A stretch of 64,000 nt of DNA from JBAOHV01 sp963714875 (GTDB lineage: Bacteria; Actinomycetota; Acidimicrobiia; Acidimicrobiales; Microtrichaceae), in NCBI GenBank assembly GCA_963714875.1, contig CAVQQI010000003.1:1-64000 (forward strand), in the 5' to 3' direction. The position numbers and the translations under genes were made by a program. Of the stretch, positions 10,110 to 19,393 are shown one piece after another (the first letter of the stretch is position 1; every line of letters begins with the position of its first letter). The notes under the pieces are model-generated. The model was not told the origin of the DNA. It saw only the letters and a list, made by a program, of their open reading frames with translations, and made no database searches.

Positions 10110-11722
10110 GACGCACGTCCTCGCCTTCTTCACGCAGCTGGGCCGCGTGATCGGCCGGCAGCATGGACGAGCCGTTGTGGCCGTCGATCCCCTCGAGCAG
10201 GGACATGGTCGTCTCGGCCGCCCGCTCCGCGGTGTTGCGCACCTCGCCGTCGAGCACGCCCTTCGCAGCGGACGCGGTGATCGCGCACCGGGTAGTCACC
10301 GGTCAGGCAGGCGTCGCAGAACCCGGCGCCCGGCGCGCCCACGGCGTCGACGAGGCGATCGAGGGTGAGGTAGGCGAGCGTGTCGACGTCGAGGTACCGG
10401 CGGATCTCGTCGATCTCCATGTTGGCGGCCAGCAGCTGCCCACGGGAGCCGGTGTCCATGCCGTAGAAGCACGGCCAGCGGTACGGCGGCGACGAGATGC
10501 GCATGTGCACCTCTCGCGCACCCGCAGCTCGCAGCATCTCGACCATCGCCTTGGTCGTCGTGCCGCGCACGATCGAGTCGTCGACGACGACGAGCCGCTG
10601 ACCGTCGATGTTCTCGCGCAGCGGGTTCAGCTTCATGCGCACGCCGAGCGCACGCATCTCCTGGCTCGGAGCGATGAACGTGCGGCCGATGTAGCGGTTC
10701 TTGACCAGTCCGTGACCGAACGGGATGCCCGAGGCACGGGCGTAGCCCTCCGCCGCGGGGAGCCCCGACTCGGGCACGCCCATGACCATGTCGGCCTCGA
10801 CCGGGGCCTGACCTGCGAGCTGCTCACCCATGCGCACCCGCGCCTGGTGCACGTTGCGCCCGTAGAGCTGCGAGTCGGGGCGGGCGAAGTACACGAACTC
10901 GAACAGGCACAACGTCGGGTCGATCGTGTCGGGCTCGAAGGGCCGCATCGACCGGACACCGTCGCCATCGATGACGACCATCTCGCCCGGGTCCAGCTCC
11001 CGCACGAAGTGCGCTCCGACGACGTCGAGCGCCGGGGTCTCCGAGGCCAGCACCCACCCCTTGTCGAGCTTGCCGAGACACAGCGGCCGGAACCCGTGGG
11101 GGTCACGCACACCGATGATGTGGTCGGTGTCCAACAAGGTGAGCGAGAACGCACCGTCGAACCGGGGCAGCACCTCGAGCAGGGCCCGCTCGAGCAGATC
11201 CTCGCCGGGGCCCATCCGCTCGCACGCCAGCGCGATCTGCTCGGCCATCGCCTCGGTGTCGCTCTCGACGGTGCCGGCCAGCATGCCGGCGTCCTCGGCG
11301 AGCTCGGCGGTGTTCACCAGGTTGCCGTTGTGCGCCAGCGCGAACTGGCTGTCGAGGACGTCGCGGTAGATCGGCTGGGAGTTCTTCCACATGCTCGACC
11401 CGGTGGTCGAGTAGCGGGTGTGGCCGATGGCCAGGTCACCGTCGAGTGCCGCCAGCGTCCGGTCGTCGAACACGTTGGACACCAGACCCATGTCCTTGAC
11501 CACCGTCAGGTGGTTGCCGTCCGAGGTGGCGATGCCGGCGGACTCCTGCCCACGGTGCTGGAGCGCATAGATGCCCAGGTAGGCCAGGTGCGGCACCGGC
11601 ATCCCGGGTGCGTACACGCCGAACACACCGCAGGCCTCTCGGGGCTTGCTCTCGTCGGGGTCGACGATCCCATCGTCGGGGTCGTGCGGGAGTTCGTCGG
11701 CCGGCCGGGGCGTCGGGAGCAC
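10102..11722 (-). CDS. purF: Amidophosphoribosyltransferase, frameshifted near C-terminus
   Basis: First step of purine synthesis: PRPP plus glutamine to phosphoribosylamine. After a short propeptide-like N-terminus the catalytic cysteine appears in EACGVFGVYAPG, followed by the Ntn glutaminase domain (LQHRGQESAGIA, HNGNLVN). The PRTase domain carries VVVDDSIVRGTTT, and the C-terminal Cys-rich Fe-S ligands are likely in YRWPCFYGMD and FCDACLTGDYP. The frame shifts near 10282 directly after GDYPVR; removing one base gives the conserved tail ITASAAKGVLDGEVRNT ending at 10102. The purM start overlaps this stop. About 540 aa after correction, slightly longer than usual. Confidence 0.9.
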
Positions 11723-11779
11723 GGACCCATCGTGGCACAGTCCGCGTCGGCGGCCCGAACGGGCGAGGGCTGGCCGGCG

Positions 11780-12677
11780 TCAGCTGGGCAGCTGCTCGGC
11801 GATGCGGAGCCGGTCGGGATCGAACCGGGCGAGCACCTCCGCGGCGGTGACCCGCTCGCCCGGTTCGGCGCACCCGATCGACGCCGCCAGCTGCCCGACC
11901 ACCTGCGGGACCGTCTCCCCCGCCGCCAGGCGCGCCCGCAGGCTGATGGCTCCGTGCCGCTTGGCCAGGCGCTCGCCGTCGGGCCCGTACACCAGCGGCA
12001 CGTGCACGTACTCGGGCGTGGGCAGCCCCAGCAGCTGCTGCACGAACACCTGCCGGGGCGTGGTGTGCACCAGGTCGTCGCCGCGCACCACCTGGTCGAC
12101 CCCCTGGTCGGCGTCGTCGATCACGACCGCCAGGTTGTAGGCCGCCACGCCGTCCGCCCGCCGGACGACGAAGTCGTCGACCGGCTCCTCGATCACCCCG
12201 AGGAGCCGGTCGGCGAACGCGACGACCGCGCCGCCGGTCCGCACGCGTGTGGCAGCCGGGCGGCCCTCGGCCAGCCGGCGCTCCACCTCGGCGAGCGTCG
12301 AGCGTGGCACACGTGCCGGGGTAGTGACCCTCGATCGACGGGCCGTGCGGCGCCGCGGCGGCCTCGCGGATGTCGCGCCGCGAGCAGAAGCACCGGTAGG
12401 TGAGATCCTGTCGGTCGAGCTCGGCGACCACCTCGTCGTAGCGGTCGCGGCGCTCGGACTGGCTCACGATCGGCCCGTCGTGGTCGATGCCGATCGCGGC
12501 CAGGTCCTCGAGCTGCTCCGCGGCGCGGATCGGCTCGGCGCCGGTGGTCAGGTCCTCGACGCGGATCAGGAACGACCCGCGGTCGTGGCGGGCGAAGCAC
12601 CAGGCCAGCAGCGCGGTGCGCAGGTTGCCCAGGTGCAGGTCGCCCGAGGGGGTCGGGGCGAACCGGCCGGTGGTCAT
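11780..12677 (-). CDS. gluQ: Glutamyl-Q tRNA(Asp) synthetase, frameshifted by a 7-bp duplication
   Basis: A truncated GluRS-like enzyme lacking the anticodon-binding domain; family members glutamylate queuosine in tRNA-Asp. Seen are the HIGH-type site (FAPTPSGDLHLGNLRTAL), a zinc site (CFCSRRD...YPGTC), and a KMSKS-like LAKRHGA. The frame breaks at about 12300, where the 7-bp unit CGAGCGT is tandemly duplicated (12292-12305); deleting one copy gives CATLAEVERRL and restores a ~297-aa protein, normal for GluQRS. It lies between purL and purF on the same strand. A discriminating GluRS paralogue with another role cannot be excluded. Confidence 0.85.
12292..12305. repeat. 7-bp tandem duplication causing the gluQ frameshift
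   Basis: CGAGCGT occurs twice head to tail. Seven bases shift the frame by one; removal of a single copy gives a continuous, family-consistent protein. Confidence 0.7.
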
Positions 12678-12708
12678 GTGCGCCGTAGCGGGCCCGGGCC
12701 GGGGGCCG

Positions 12709-14937
12709 TCAGCCCTGGGTGGTGCCGGATCCGAGCGCGTCCGGTAGGCGGTCGCGGAACGCGGCGACGACGTCGTCGAGCGCCAGGTCGAACTGGTCCT
12801 TGACCGTCAGTCGGTCACCCGCCGCGACGCCGATGCGGCTGTGGGCGACGCCGTGGGCCTCGAGCACGTCGAGCACCGCTCGCAGCTGGTCGGGCTCGAC
12901 GCACAGCACCGCCCGACCCGACGACTCCGAGAACAACGCCGTGTGGTCGGACAACCGTGCGGCGGTGAACCCGACACCGGAGCGCACCGCCATCTCGGCG
13001 AGCGCCAACGCCACGCCACCACGGGACACGTCGTGCGCGCCCTGCACCAGCCCGGCGGCGACGAGCACCCGGATCGCTCCGGCCGCCGCATCGACCGCCG
13101 CCATGTCGAGCGCCGGCAGGGTGCCGCGTCCTCGGTGTCCCCGGTCGGCGGCCCACTGCGACCCACCGAGCTCGGGCACCGTCTCCCCGACCAGCACCAG
13201 CCGGCCGCCGTCGACCAGACGCACACCGGGCGGGCGGCGGTCGAGGTTGTCGACCATGCCGAGCAGACCGATCACCGGCGACGGGTCGATGTCGCGGCCA
13301 CGGCTCTCGTTGTAGAGGCTGACGTTGCCCCCGACGCACGGCACGCCCACGGCGTCGAGCGCCTCGCTGATGCCGTCCACCGCCTCGGAGAGCTGCCACA
13401 TGACCTCGGGGTGCTCGGGGTTGCCGAAGTTCAGGCAGTTGACCAACGCCAATGGTCGAGCGCCGACGACGGCCAGGTTCATGACCGACTCGGCGACCGT
13501 CATCGCGGCACCGACCCGGGGATCGACCGCACCCCACAGGTGGTTGCCGTCGGTGGTGAGCGCCAGACCCCGACCGGTGTCGACCCCGGTGTCGGGGTGC
13601 TTCAACCGCAGCACCGCGGCGTCGCCGCCCGGACCCTCGACGGTGTTGAGGAACAGCATGTGGTCGTACTGCGACCAGACCCACGACGTGTCGGCCAGCA
13701 TGGCGAGCAGGTCGGCGCCGACGTCCTCGGGGGCCGGGAGCGCCGCGGCGTCATCGGCGCGGCGTTCGGCAAGGTCGGCCGGCTCCGCCAGGGGGCGGTT
13801 GTACAGCGGGGCCTCGTCCTCGAGCGACTTCGCCGGCACGTCCGCGATCATCTCGCCGCCCTCGCGGTCGAACACCCGCAGCAGCCCGGTGTCGGTGACG
13901 TGACCGATGACGGTCGCCCGGATCTCCCAACGCCGGGCGATCTCGAGGACCTCCTCGAGGCGCTCGGGTTCGACGATGGCCAGCATCCGCTCCTGGGACT
14001 CCGAGGTCATGACCTCGAAGGGCTCCATCCCCGGTTCGCGCTGGGGGATGGCGTCGACGAACACGTCCATCCCGGCGCCACCCTTGGCAGCGGTCTCCGC
14101 GGTGGCACACGTGATGCCCGCGCCGCCCAGGTCCTGCACCCCCACGGCCAGCTTCTCGCCCAGCAGCTCGAGGCACGCCTCGATCAGGCGCTTCTCCTCG
14201 AACGGGTCGCCCACCTGCACGCTCGGGCGCTTCTGGGCGTCGGCCTCGTCGTCGGAGAAGCCGGCCGAGGCCAGCACCGACACACCGCCGATGCCGTCGC
14301 GCCCGGTGGTGGATCCCAACAGCACCGCCAGGTTGCCGACGCCCTCGGCGCGGCCCAGCACCAGGCGCTCGGTCGGCATGAGGCCCAGGCACAACACGTT
14401 GACCAGGGGGTTGTCGGCGAAGCACTCGTCGAACACGGTCTCGCCGCCGACGTTCGGCACGCCGACCGAGTTGCCGTAGCCCGAGATGCCCGACACGACG
14501 CCCTCGGCGATCCAACGCGAGCGCGCATCGTCGAGCGGACCCAGCCGCAGTGGATCCATGACGGCGATGGGGCGGGCACCCATGGAGAAGATGTCGCGCA
14601 GGATGCCGCCGACGCCCGTCGCCGCACCCTGGTAGGGCTCGATGGCGGAGGGGTGGTTGTGGCTCTCGATGCGGATCGCCGCGGCGATGCCGTCGCCGAC
14701 GTCGATGACCCCCGCTCCCTCGCCGGGACCGACCAGCACCCACGGGGCCGTGGTCGGGAAGCGACGGAGGTGGATGCGCGAGCTCTTGTAGGAGCAGTGC
14801 TCGGACCACATGACCGAGTACATCGCGAGCTCCAGGTGATTGGGCTCACGGTCGAGCCGGGCCCGGATCTGGTCGAACTCCTCGTCGGTCAGCCCCAGCG
14901 CGCGGTGTGTGGGCTCATCGGTCGCAGCATCGGCCAT
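12709..14937 (-). CDS. purL: Phosphoribosylformylglycinamidine synthase subunit PurL
   Basis: 742 aa, the small-type PurL that works with PurQ and PurS to amidate FGAR to FGAM using ATP and glutamine-derived ammonia. Landmarks: MWSEHCSYKSSR at the N-terminus, GPGEGAGVIDVG, RIESHNHPSAIEPYQGAATG, VQDLGGAGITCA and the second half-site with GGNVSLYNES and AHDVSRGG. The frame is intact over its full length despite broken neighbours. It is separated from purQ by a small plus-strand gene, so it needs its own promoter in 14938-15105. Confidence 0.97.
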   Translation of the reverse strand: MADAATDEPTHRALGLTDEEFDQIRARLDREPNHLELAMYSVMWSEHCSYKSSRIHLRRFPTTAPWVLVGPGEGAGVIDVGDGIAAAIRIESHNHPSAIEPYQGAATGVGGILRDIFSMGARPIAVMDPLRLGPLDDARSRWIAEGVVSGISGYGNSVGVPNVGGETVFDECFADNPLVNVLCLGLMPTERLVLGRAEGVGNLAVLLGSTTGRDGIGGVSVLASAGFSDDEADAQKRPSVQVGDPFEEKRLIEACLELLGEKLAVGVQDLGGAGITCATAETAAKGGAGMDVFVDAIPQREPGMEPFEVMTSESQERMLAIVEPERLEEVLEIARRWEIRATVIGHVTDTGLLRVFDREGGEMIADVPAKSLEDEAPLYNRPLAEPADLAERRADDAAALPAPEDVGADLLAMLADTSWVWSQYDHMLFLNTVEGPGGDAAVLRLKHPDTGVDTGRGLALTTDGNHLWGAVDPRVGAAMTVAESVMNLAVVGARPLALVNCLNFGNPEHPEVMWQLSEAVDGISEALDAVGVPCVGGNVSLYNESRGRDIDPSPVIGLLGMVDNLDRRPPGVRLVDGGRLVLVGETVPELGGSQWAADRGHRGRGTLPALDMAAVDAAAGAIRVLVAAGLVQGAHDVSRGGVALALAEMAVRSGVGFTAARLSDHTALFSESSGRAVLCVEPDQLRAVLDVLEAHGVAHSRIGVAAGDRLTVKDQFDLALDDVVAAFRDRLPDALGSGTTQG

Positions 14938-15053
14938 GTCCCGAAACTACCGCAGCCCCGCAGTCCGACCGGACGGCGGTGGCCCACCTCCGCCGGCCGC
15001 TCGGTCGCGTCGCGGCGACAACTGGAACGGCCGAACGAGCGCCGTTCAAGAAA

Positions 15054-15079
15054 CAATGGCGTGGGGATGTTTGCCATTG
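15054..15079. promoter_or_regulatory. Inverted repeat in the purL / small-gene divergent region
   Basis: CAATGGC and GCCATTG are perfect 7-bp arms around a 12-nt spacer, 27-52 bp before the ATG at 15106 and about 117-142 bp from the purL start. The sequence does not resemble a PurBox. It is a candidate operator or 5' hairpin for either gene. Confidence 0.35.
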
Positions 15080-15105
15080 AACGAGGCAGGGTGTGGACTG
15101 TTCTC

Positions 15106-15519
15106 ATGGCACAACGTGGACCCAAGAACATCACTCCGCAGCACAAAGCAGCGATGGCTGCGGGTCGCGCCGAAGGCCGGGCGATCAAGAACTATCTCGA
15201 GGCCCTCGAGTCCAACAAGCCGCGCCGCGGACGTCGTCGCACGCCTGAATCGATCGCCACCCGTTTGGAGAAGATCGATCACGAGATGGCCGCCGCCGAT
15301 GCGATGAAGCGACTCAGCCTGATCCAGGAACGGCTCGACCTGCTGGCCGAACTGGAGCAGCTCCAGGCGCCGAAGGTGGACATGCCGGCGCTCGAGGAGC
15401 AGTTCGTCATCGCCGCCAAGGGCTACAGCGACCGCAAGGGCATCTCGTGGACGGCCTGGCGAGAGGTGGGCGTGCCGGCCTCGGTGCTCGAGCGCGCCGG
15501 GGTCAGCCGCAGCTCCTGA
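15106..15519 (+). CDS. Small basic/helical conserved protein of unknown function
   Basis: 137 aa, beginning MAQRGPKNITPQHKAAM. The N-terminal third is strongly basic (KPRRGRRRTPESIATRL), the middle is a predicted long amphipathic helix (RLSLIQERLDLLAELEQL), and the end reads GYSDRKGISWTAWREVGV, reminiscent of a small DNA-recognition helix. No membrane segment or cysteine. ATG 15106 is chosen; ATG 15067 in frame would add MFAIERGRVWTVL. I recall similar proteins in acidimicrobia but no function. The basic region plus helix suggests nucleic-acid binding (inference). It interrupts the purQ-purL order on the opposite strand. Confidence 0.75.
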   Translation: MAQRGPKNITPQHKAAMAAGRAEGRAIKNYLEALESNKPRRGRRRTPESIATRLEKIDHEMAAADAMKRLSLIQERLDLLAELEQLQAPKVDMPALEEQFVIAAKGYSDRKGISWTAWREVGVPASVLERAGVSRSS

Positions 15520-15548
15520 CCTGCCCGAGTTCCTGGAACAGCCGCAGT

Positions 15549-16226
15549 TCAGGAGGTGGTGGCGCCCGCAGCGCTCAGCAACGACGACATCATCACCGCT
15601 CCGTCGGCAGAACCCAGCAGGGCGTGACAGGCCCGCTCGGGGTGCGGCATGAGCCCCACCACGTTGCGCTCCGCGTTGCAGATGCCGGCGATGCTGTCGA
15701 CCGAACCGTTCGGATTGTCCACATAGCGGACCACGATCCGATCCTCGGACCGGAGCTCCGCCAGCGTCTCGGGGGAGCAGGTGTAGTTGCCCTCGAAGTG
15801 GTTGATCGGGATGTCGAGGACGTCACCGACCCGGGCTGCGGAGGTGAGCACCGACTCGGTCGTCTCGACCCGCAGCTGCGCCGTTCCACAGCGGAACTTC
15901 AGCCCTGCGTTCTTCTGGAGCGCTCCCGGCAACAGGTGGGCCTCGGTCAGGACCTGGAAGCCGTTGCAGATGCCCACCACGGGGCCTCCTGCTGCGGCGA
16001 ACTCGGACACGGCGGTCATGATCGGCGAGAACCTGGCGATGGCACCGGGGCGCAGGTAGTCGCCGTGCGCGAAACCGCCGGCCACCACGACCGCATCCGC
16101 GGCGCCGAGCGAGGACTCGTCGTGGAACACGATGCGCCCCTGGGCACCGAGCGATGCGACGGCTTCGACCACGTCGAACTCGCAGTTGGTCCCCGGGAAC
16201 CGGATGACCGCGACGTCGACGGCCAC
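15549..16226 (-). CDS. purQ: Phosphoribosylformylglycinamidine synthase glutaminase subunit
   Basis: 225 aa class I glutamine amidotransferase delivering ammonia to PurL. The nucleophile Cys87 is in VVGICNGFQVL and the His/Glu pair in LMPHPERA. It begins RFPGTNCEFD, typical of PurQ. GTG 16226 follows the purS stop after one base, so purS and purQ are translationally coupled. Intact. Confidence 0.96.
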   Translation of the reverse strand: MAVDVAVIRFPGTNCEFDVVEAVASLGAQGRIVFHDESSLGAADAVVVAGGFAHGDYLRPGAIARFSPIMTAVSEFAAAGGPVVGICNGFQVLTEAHLLPGALQKNAGLKFRCGTAQLRVETTESVLTSAARVGDVLDIPINHFEGNYTCSPETLAELRSEDRIVVRYVDNPNGSVDSIAGICNAERNVVGLMPHPERACHALLGSADGAVMMSSLLSAAGATTS

Positions 16227-16227
16227 C

Positions 16228-16487
16228 TCAGACCGCCGCTGCGGGACGCAGCGTGATCTCGGAGTCCTCGATCACCGGGTTGGACAGGAAGCGGTGGCAG
16301 AGGTCCTCGACCAGCGCGGTCGCCGCCTCGTCGTCGGGGCGCTCACGGTGAAGCGGATGCTCTTGCCGACACCGACGCCGCTCACGCCCTCGAAGCCCAG
16401 CGCGGGCAGTGCCCGCTCGATCGTGGCGCCCTGTGGATCAGCGATCCCCGGACGCAGCCGGACTTCCACCACGACATCGAAGGTCAT
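16228..16487 (-). CDS. purS: Phosphoribosylformylglycinamidine synthase subunit PurS, frameshifted
   Basis: A small (~85 aa) structural subunit bridging PurL and PurQ. The N-terminus is typical (VVVEVRLRPGIADPQG...ALGFEGVSGVGVGKSIRF). The frame is lost at a G4 run (16336-16339): with five G the product continues SAPDDEAATALVEDLCHRFLSN and ends at 16228, the normal length. As it stands a short wrong-frame tail is read. This looks like a homopolymer undercall, since PurS is required with small-type PurL. Confidence 0.88.
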
Positions 16488-16538
16488 GGCCCGAGTCTGT
16501 CACACCGGCTCGGCACGTCGGAACGGCCCGACACCCGC

Positions 16539-17456
16539 TCAGGCGCCGGGCCAGTCGTCGAGCTCGCGGCCGCAGATGCGCTCGTAGGCCTCCCGGTAGC
16601 GCCCCGCCGTCGCGGCCACCACATCGATCGGCAGGGGCGGCGCCGGAGGTCGCTTGTCCCACCCGAGCGACTCCAGGAAGTCCCGCACCGGCTGCTTGTC
16701 GAACCCCTGGGGTGTCGCCCCGGGGTACCAGTCCTCCTGCGCCCAGAAGCGCGACGAGTCCGGTGTCAGCACCTCGTCCGCCACGACCAGGCGTTCGCCG
16801 CCCTCGCCGTCGTCGAGGAGTCCCAGCTCGAACTTCGTGTCCGCCAGCAGGAACCCGGCCTCCTCGGCACGCTCCGCAGCGCGCCGGTACATCGCCAGAC
16901 TCACCTCGCGAGCCCGGTCGGCCAGTTCCCCACCGATCAGCTCCACCGCTCGGTCGAAGTCGATGTTCTCGTCGTGGTCGCCGACCGCGGCCTTGGTCGA
17001 CGGGGTGAACATCGGCTCCGGCAGCCGGTCCGCCTCGACCAGGCCTGCAGGGACCGGCATGTCGTGGATGGTGCCCTCGCGCCGGTACTCCTTCCATGCG
17101 GAACCGGTGACGAACCCCCGCACGATGCACTCGATGGGCAACATGCGGGCCCGACGACACAACATGACCCTGCCGGCGAGCTCCGGCAGCCGCGCCGTCT
17201 CCGGCAGATCGGCGACATCGGCGGAGATGAGGTGGTTGTCGATGATGTCGGCCAGCTCCGAGAACCACGCGACCGACATCGCGGTGAGCACCCGGCCCTT
17301 GTCCGGGACCGGCTCGGCCATGACGACGTCGAACGCGGAGAGCCGGTCCGAGGCCACCATCACCAGACGACCGTCGCCGGCGTCGAAGAGGTCGCGGACC
17401 TTGCCGCGGTGCACATGGGGAAGCCCCAGGTCGGGAACGGTGGCAAGGGTGCTCAC
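16539..17456 (-). CDS. purC: Phosphoribosylaminoimidazole-succinocarboxamide synthase
   Basis: 305 aa SAICAR synthetase: CAIR plus aspartate plus ATP. Motifs are VHRGKVRDLFD (ATP loop), DRLSAFDVVM, IECIVRGFVTGSAWKEY and LADTKFELG. The C-terminus has the long-form substrate region SRFWAQEDWYPGATP...FDKQPVRDFLES. GTG 17456 overlaps the purB stop by 4 bp. Intact, of the ~300-aa type. Confidence 0.97.
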   Translation of the reverse strand: MSTLATVPDLGLPHVHRGKVRDLFDAGDGRLVMVASDRLSAFDVVMAEPVPDKGRVLTAMSVAWFSELADIIDNHLISADVADLPETARLPELAGRVMLCRRARMLPIECIVRGFVTGSAWKEYRREGTIHDMPVPAGLVEADRLPEPMFTPSTKAAVGDHDENIDFDRAVELIGGELADRAREVSLAMYRRAAERAEEAGFLLADTKFELGLLDDGEGGERLVVADEVLTPDSSRFWAQEDWYPGATPQGFDKQPVRDFLESLGWDKRPPAPPLPIDVVAATAGRYREAYERICGRELDDWPGA

Positions 17457-18892
17457 AGGATCGCCTCTCCGCGGTAGTCCGACGCGTCCGGGTAGCGGCT
17501 CGCGAGCACGCCGACACGGTCGACGAACCGGGTCACCTGGTTCACGGCATTGCCGACGAATCCCAGCGGCTCTCCCATCGCCGCAGCAAGTGTCTCGGGT
17601 GCGAGGCCCAGACGCTGGTCCCCGGCGAGCCGTTCGATCAGATCGTTGCCCTCGCTCCCACGCTCGCGCATCTCGAGCGCCACTGCGACCGCATGTTCCT
17701 TGATCGCCTCGTGGGCGACCTCACGACCGACCCCGGCGCGCACCGAGGCCATGAGCACCTTGGTCGTGGCCAGGAACGGCAGGTACCGGCGCAGCTCCCG
17801 CTCGATCACCGCCGGGTACGCGCCGAAGCCGCCGAGCACGTCGAGCAGGGTCTGGAACACCCCGTCGGTGGCGAAGTGGGCGTCGGGCAGCAGCACACGC
17901 CGCACCACCGAGCACGACACGTCGCCCTCGTTCCACTGCTCCCCCGCGAGCCCCGACGCCATGGTCAGGTGACCGTTCAGGATCACCCGGAATCCGTTGA
18001 TGCGCTCACAGCTGCGGGCGTTCATCTTGTGCGGCATGGCCGAGGAGCCGACCTGTCCCGCCCGGAAGCCCTCGGTGACCAGTTCGTTGCCGGCCATCAA
18101 CCGCAGCGTGGTCGCGAGCGACGACGGACCGGAGCTGAGCTGCACCAGCGTCGCGACCACCTCGAGATCCAGCGACCTGGGATAGATCTGGCCGACGTTG
18201 GTCAACACCCGCTCGAACCCGAGGTACGCAGCCACTCGACGTTCCAGGTCGTCCATCTTCGCCGCGTCGCCGTCGAGCAGGTCCAGCTGGTCCTGCTGGG
18301 TGCCGACGGGGCCCTTGAGACCGCGCAGCGGATACCGGTCGATCAACTGCTCGAGCCGCTCGACCGCCACCAGCAACTCCTCACCGGAGTTGGCGAAGCG
18401 CTTGCCGAGCGTGGTGGCCTGCGCGGCGACGTTGTGGCTCCGACCGACCATGACCGTCTCGGAGTGCTCCGCCGCCAGCTCCGCCAGGCGCACCAGCGCG
18501 GCGACCGCGCGGGTGCGCAGCAGCACCAGCGCGCTGCGGGTCTGGAGCTGCTCGACGTTCTCGGTGAGATCGCGCGACGTCATGCCCTTGTGGGCGTGCT
18601 CCTGGCCGGCGAGTTCGGAGAACTCCTCGAGCCGCGCCTTCACGTCGTGGCGCGTGACTCGTTCACGCTCGTCGATCGAACTCAGGTCCACGTCGTCGAC
18701 CACCGACTCGTAGGCGTCGATGGCACCCGACGGCACGTCGATACCCAACTCCTGTTGTGCTCGCATCACCGCGATCCAGAGTCGACGCTCCAGCACCACC
18801 TTGTGCTCGGCGGACCAGACCTCGACCATCTCGGGGCTGGCGTAGCGAGCGGCGAGGACGTTCGGCACAGCGGTGTTCGGCACAGCGTTCAC
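17453..18892 (-). CDS. purB: Adenylosuccinate lyase
   Basis: About 479 aa. Fumarase/aspartase-superfamily lyase acting at both SAICAR to AICAR and adenylosuccinate to AMP. Signature GSSAMPHKMNARSCERI holds the catalytic flexible-loop serine; the histidine regions are EHAHKGMTSRDLTEN and GRSHNVAAQATTLGKRF. GTG 18892 is preferred because GGTGGAG lies at a suitable distance; GTGs at 18907, 18883 and 18868 are also in frame, so the N-terminus is uncertain by up to 13 residues. It heads the purB-purC-purS-purQ unit. Confidence 0.94.
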   Translation of the reverse strand: MNAVPNTAVPNVLAARYASPEMVEVWSAEHKVVLERRLWIAVMRAQQELGIDVPSGAIDAYESVVDDVDLSSIDERERVTRHDVKARLEEFSELAGQEHAHKGMTSRDLTENVEQLQTRSALVLLRTRAVAALVRLAELAAEHSETVMVGRSHNVAAQATTLGKRFANSGEELLVAVERLEQLIDRYPLRGLKGPVGTQQDQLDLLDGDAAKMDDLERRVAAYLGFERVLTNVGQIYPRSLDLEVVATLVQLSSGPSSLATTLRLMAGNELVTEGFRAGQVGSSAMPHKMNARSCERINGFRVILNGHLTMASGLAGEQWNEGDVSCSVVRRVLLPDAHFATDGVFQTLLDVLGGFGAYPAVIERELRRYLPFLATTKVLMASVRAGVGREVAHEAIKEHAVAVALEMRERGSEGNDLIERLAGDQRLGLAPETLAAAMGEPLGFVGNAVNQVTRFVDRVGVLASRYPDASDYRGEAIL

Positions 18893-18984
18893 CGCTGCAT
18901 TCTCCACCAGCGGTGGGCCGCTCCGCTCATCCGCGCCGAGGTGTTGCTCAAGGCGACGCGATCTCGTGCCGACACCTGTCGGAT

Positions 18985-19371
18985 ATGGAGGAACCGTCCA
19001 CTGCCGTGTCCTGTTCGTGCGTGAAGCACCCGATGACCATGGGCGAGCACATCTGCGGGGGCTGCGGGCACCAGTTCTGCACCGAGTGCGTCGTGTACCC
19101 CTTCGGGTCGAGCAGACCGCCGCTGTGCATCGCGTGCGCACTCGAGCGCGGCGGGGTCCGACGACAGGCCACGGGTCCACCGAAGCTGAGCCGCCGCTCC
19201 ATCAAGGAACGACTTGCGCTGCAACGCCGGCAGTCGGCCGAGGTGGACCACGCGGAGCTCGTCGAGGCGCAGGCCGCGGCGGCATCGCCGACAGCACCCG
19301 ATGAGGACGACTTCCTGTCGGGTCAGGTCGACCCGATCGGGGCTCCGGGCGCCTGGCACAAGGAGTACTGA
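18985..19371 (+). CDS. Small zinc-binding (B-box-like) protein of unknown function
   Basis: About 128 aa. The N-terminal half is a Cys/His cluster: CSCVKHP...HICGGCGHQFCTECVVYPFG...PPLCIACALERGG, matching the spacing of B-box-type zinc fingers seen in bacterial proteins. A basic helix (KLSRRSIKERLALQRRQS) and an acidic tail (DEDDFLSGQVDP) follow. ATG 18985 is chosen; ATG 19032 would drop the first CxC. It diverges from purB over ~90 bp and ends close to the convergent SDR. No transmembrane segment. Function unknown; a protein-interaction or metal-linked regulatory role is inferred. Confidence 0.75.
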   Translation: MEEPSTAVSCSCVKHPMTMGEHICGGCGHQFCTECVVYPFGSSRPPLCIACALERGGVRRQATGPPKLSRRSIKERLALQRRQSAEVDHAELVEAQAAAASPTAPDEDDFLSGQVDPIGAPGAWHKEY

Positions 19372-19393
19372 CCCTTCGTCGTTCGGTCCGTGG

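Noticed and set aside
10163..12403. A ~746-codon plus-strand frame opposite purF and gluQ
   Set aside because: It is the antisense shadow of conserved genes with no recognisable domain.
12841..15519. A very long open frame on the plus strand opposite purL, in frame with the small 15106 gene
   Set aside because: High GC keeps antisense frames open. The part before ~15067 is low-complexity and antisense to the well-conserved purL; only the end from 15106 looks like a protein.
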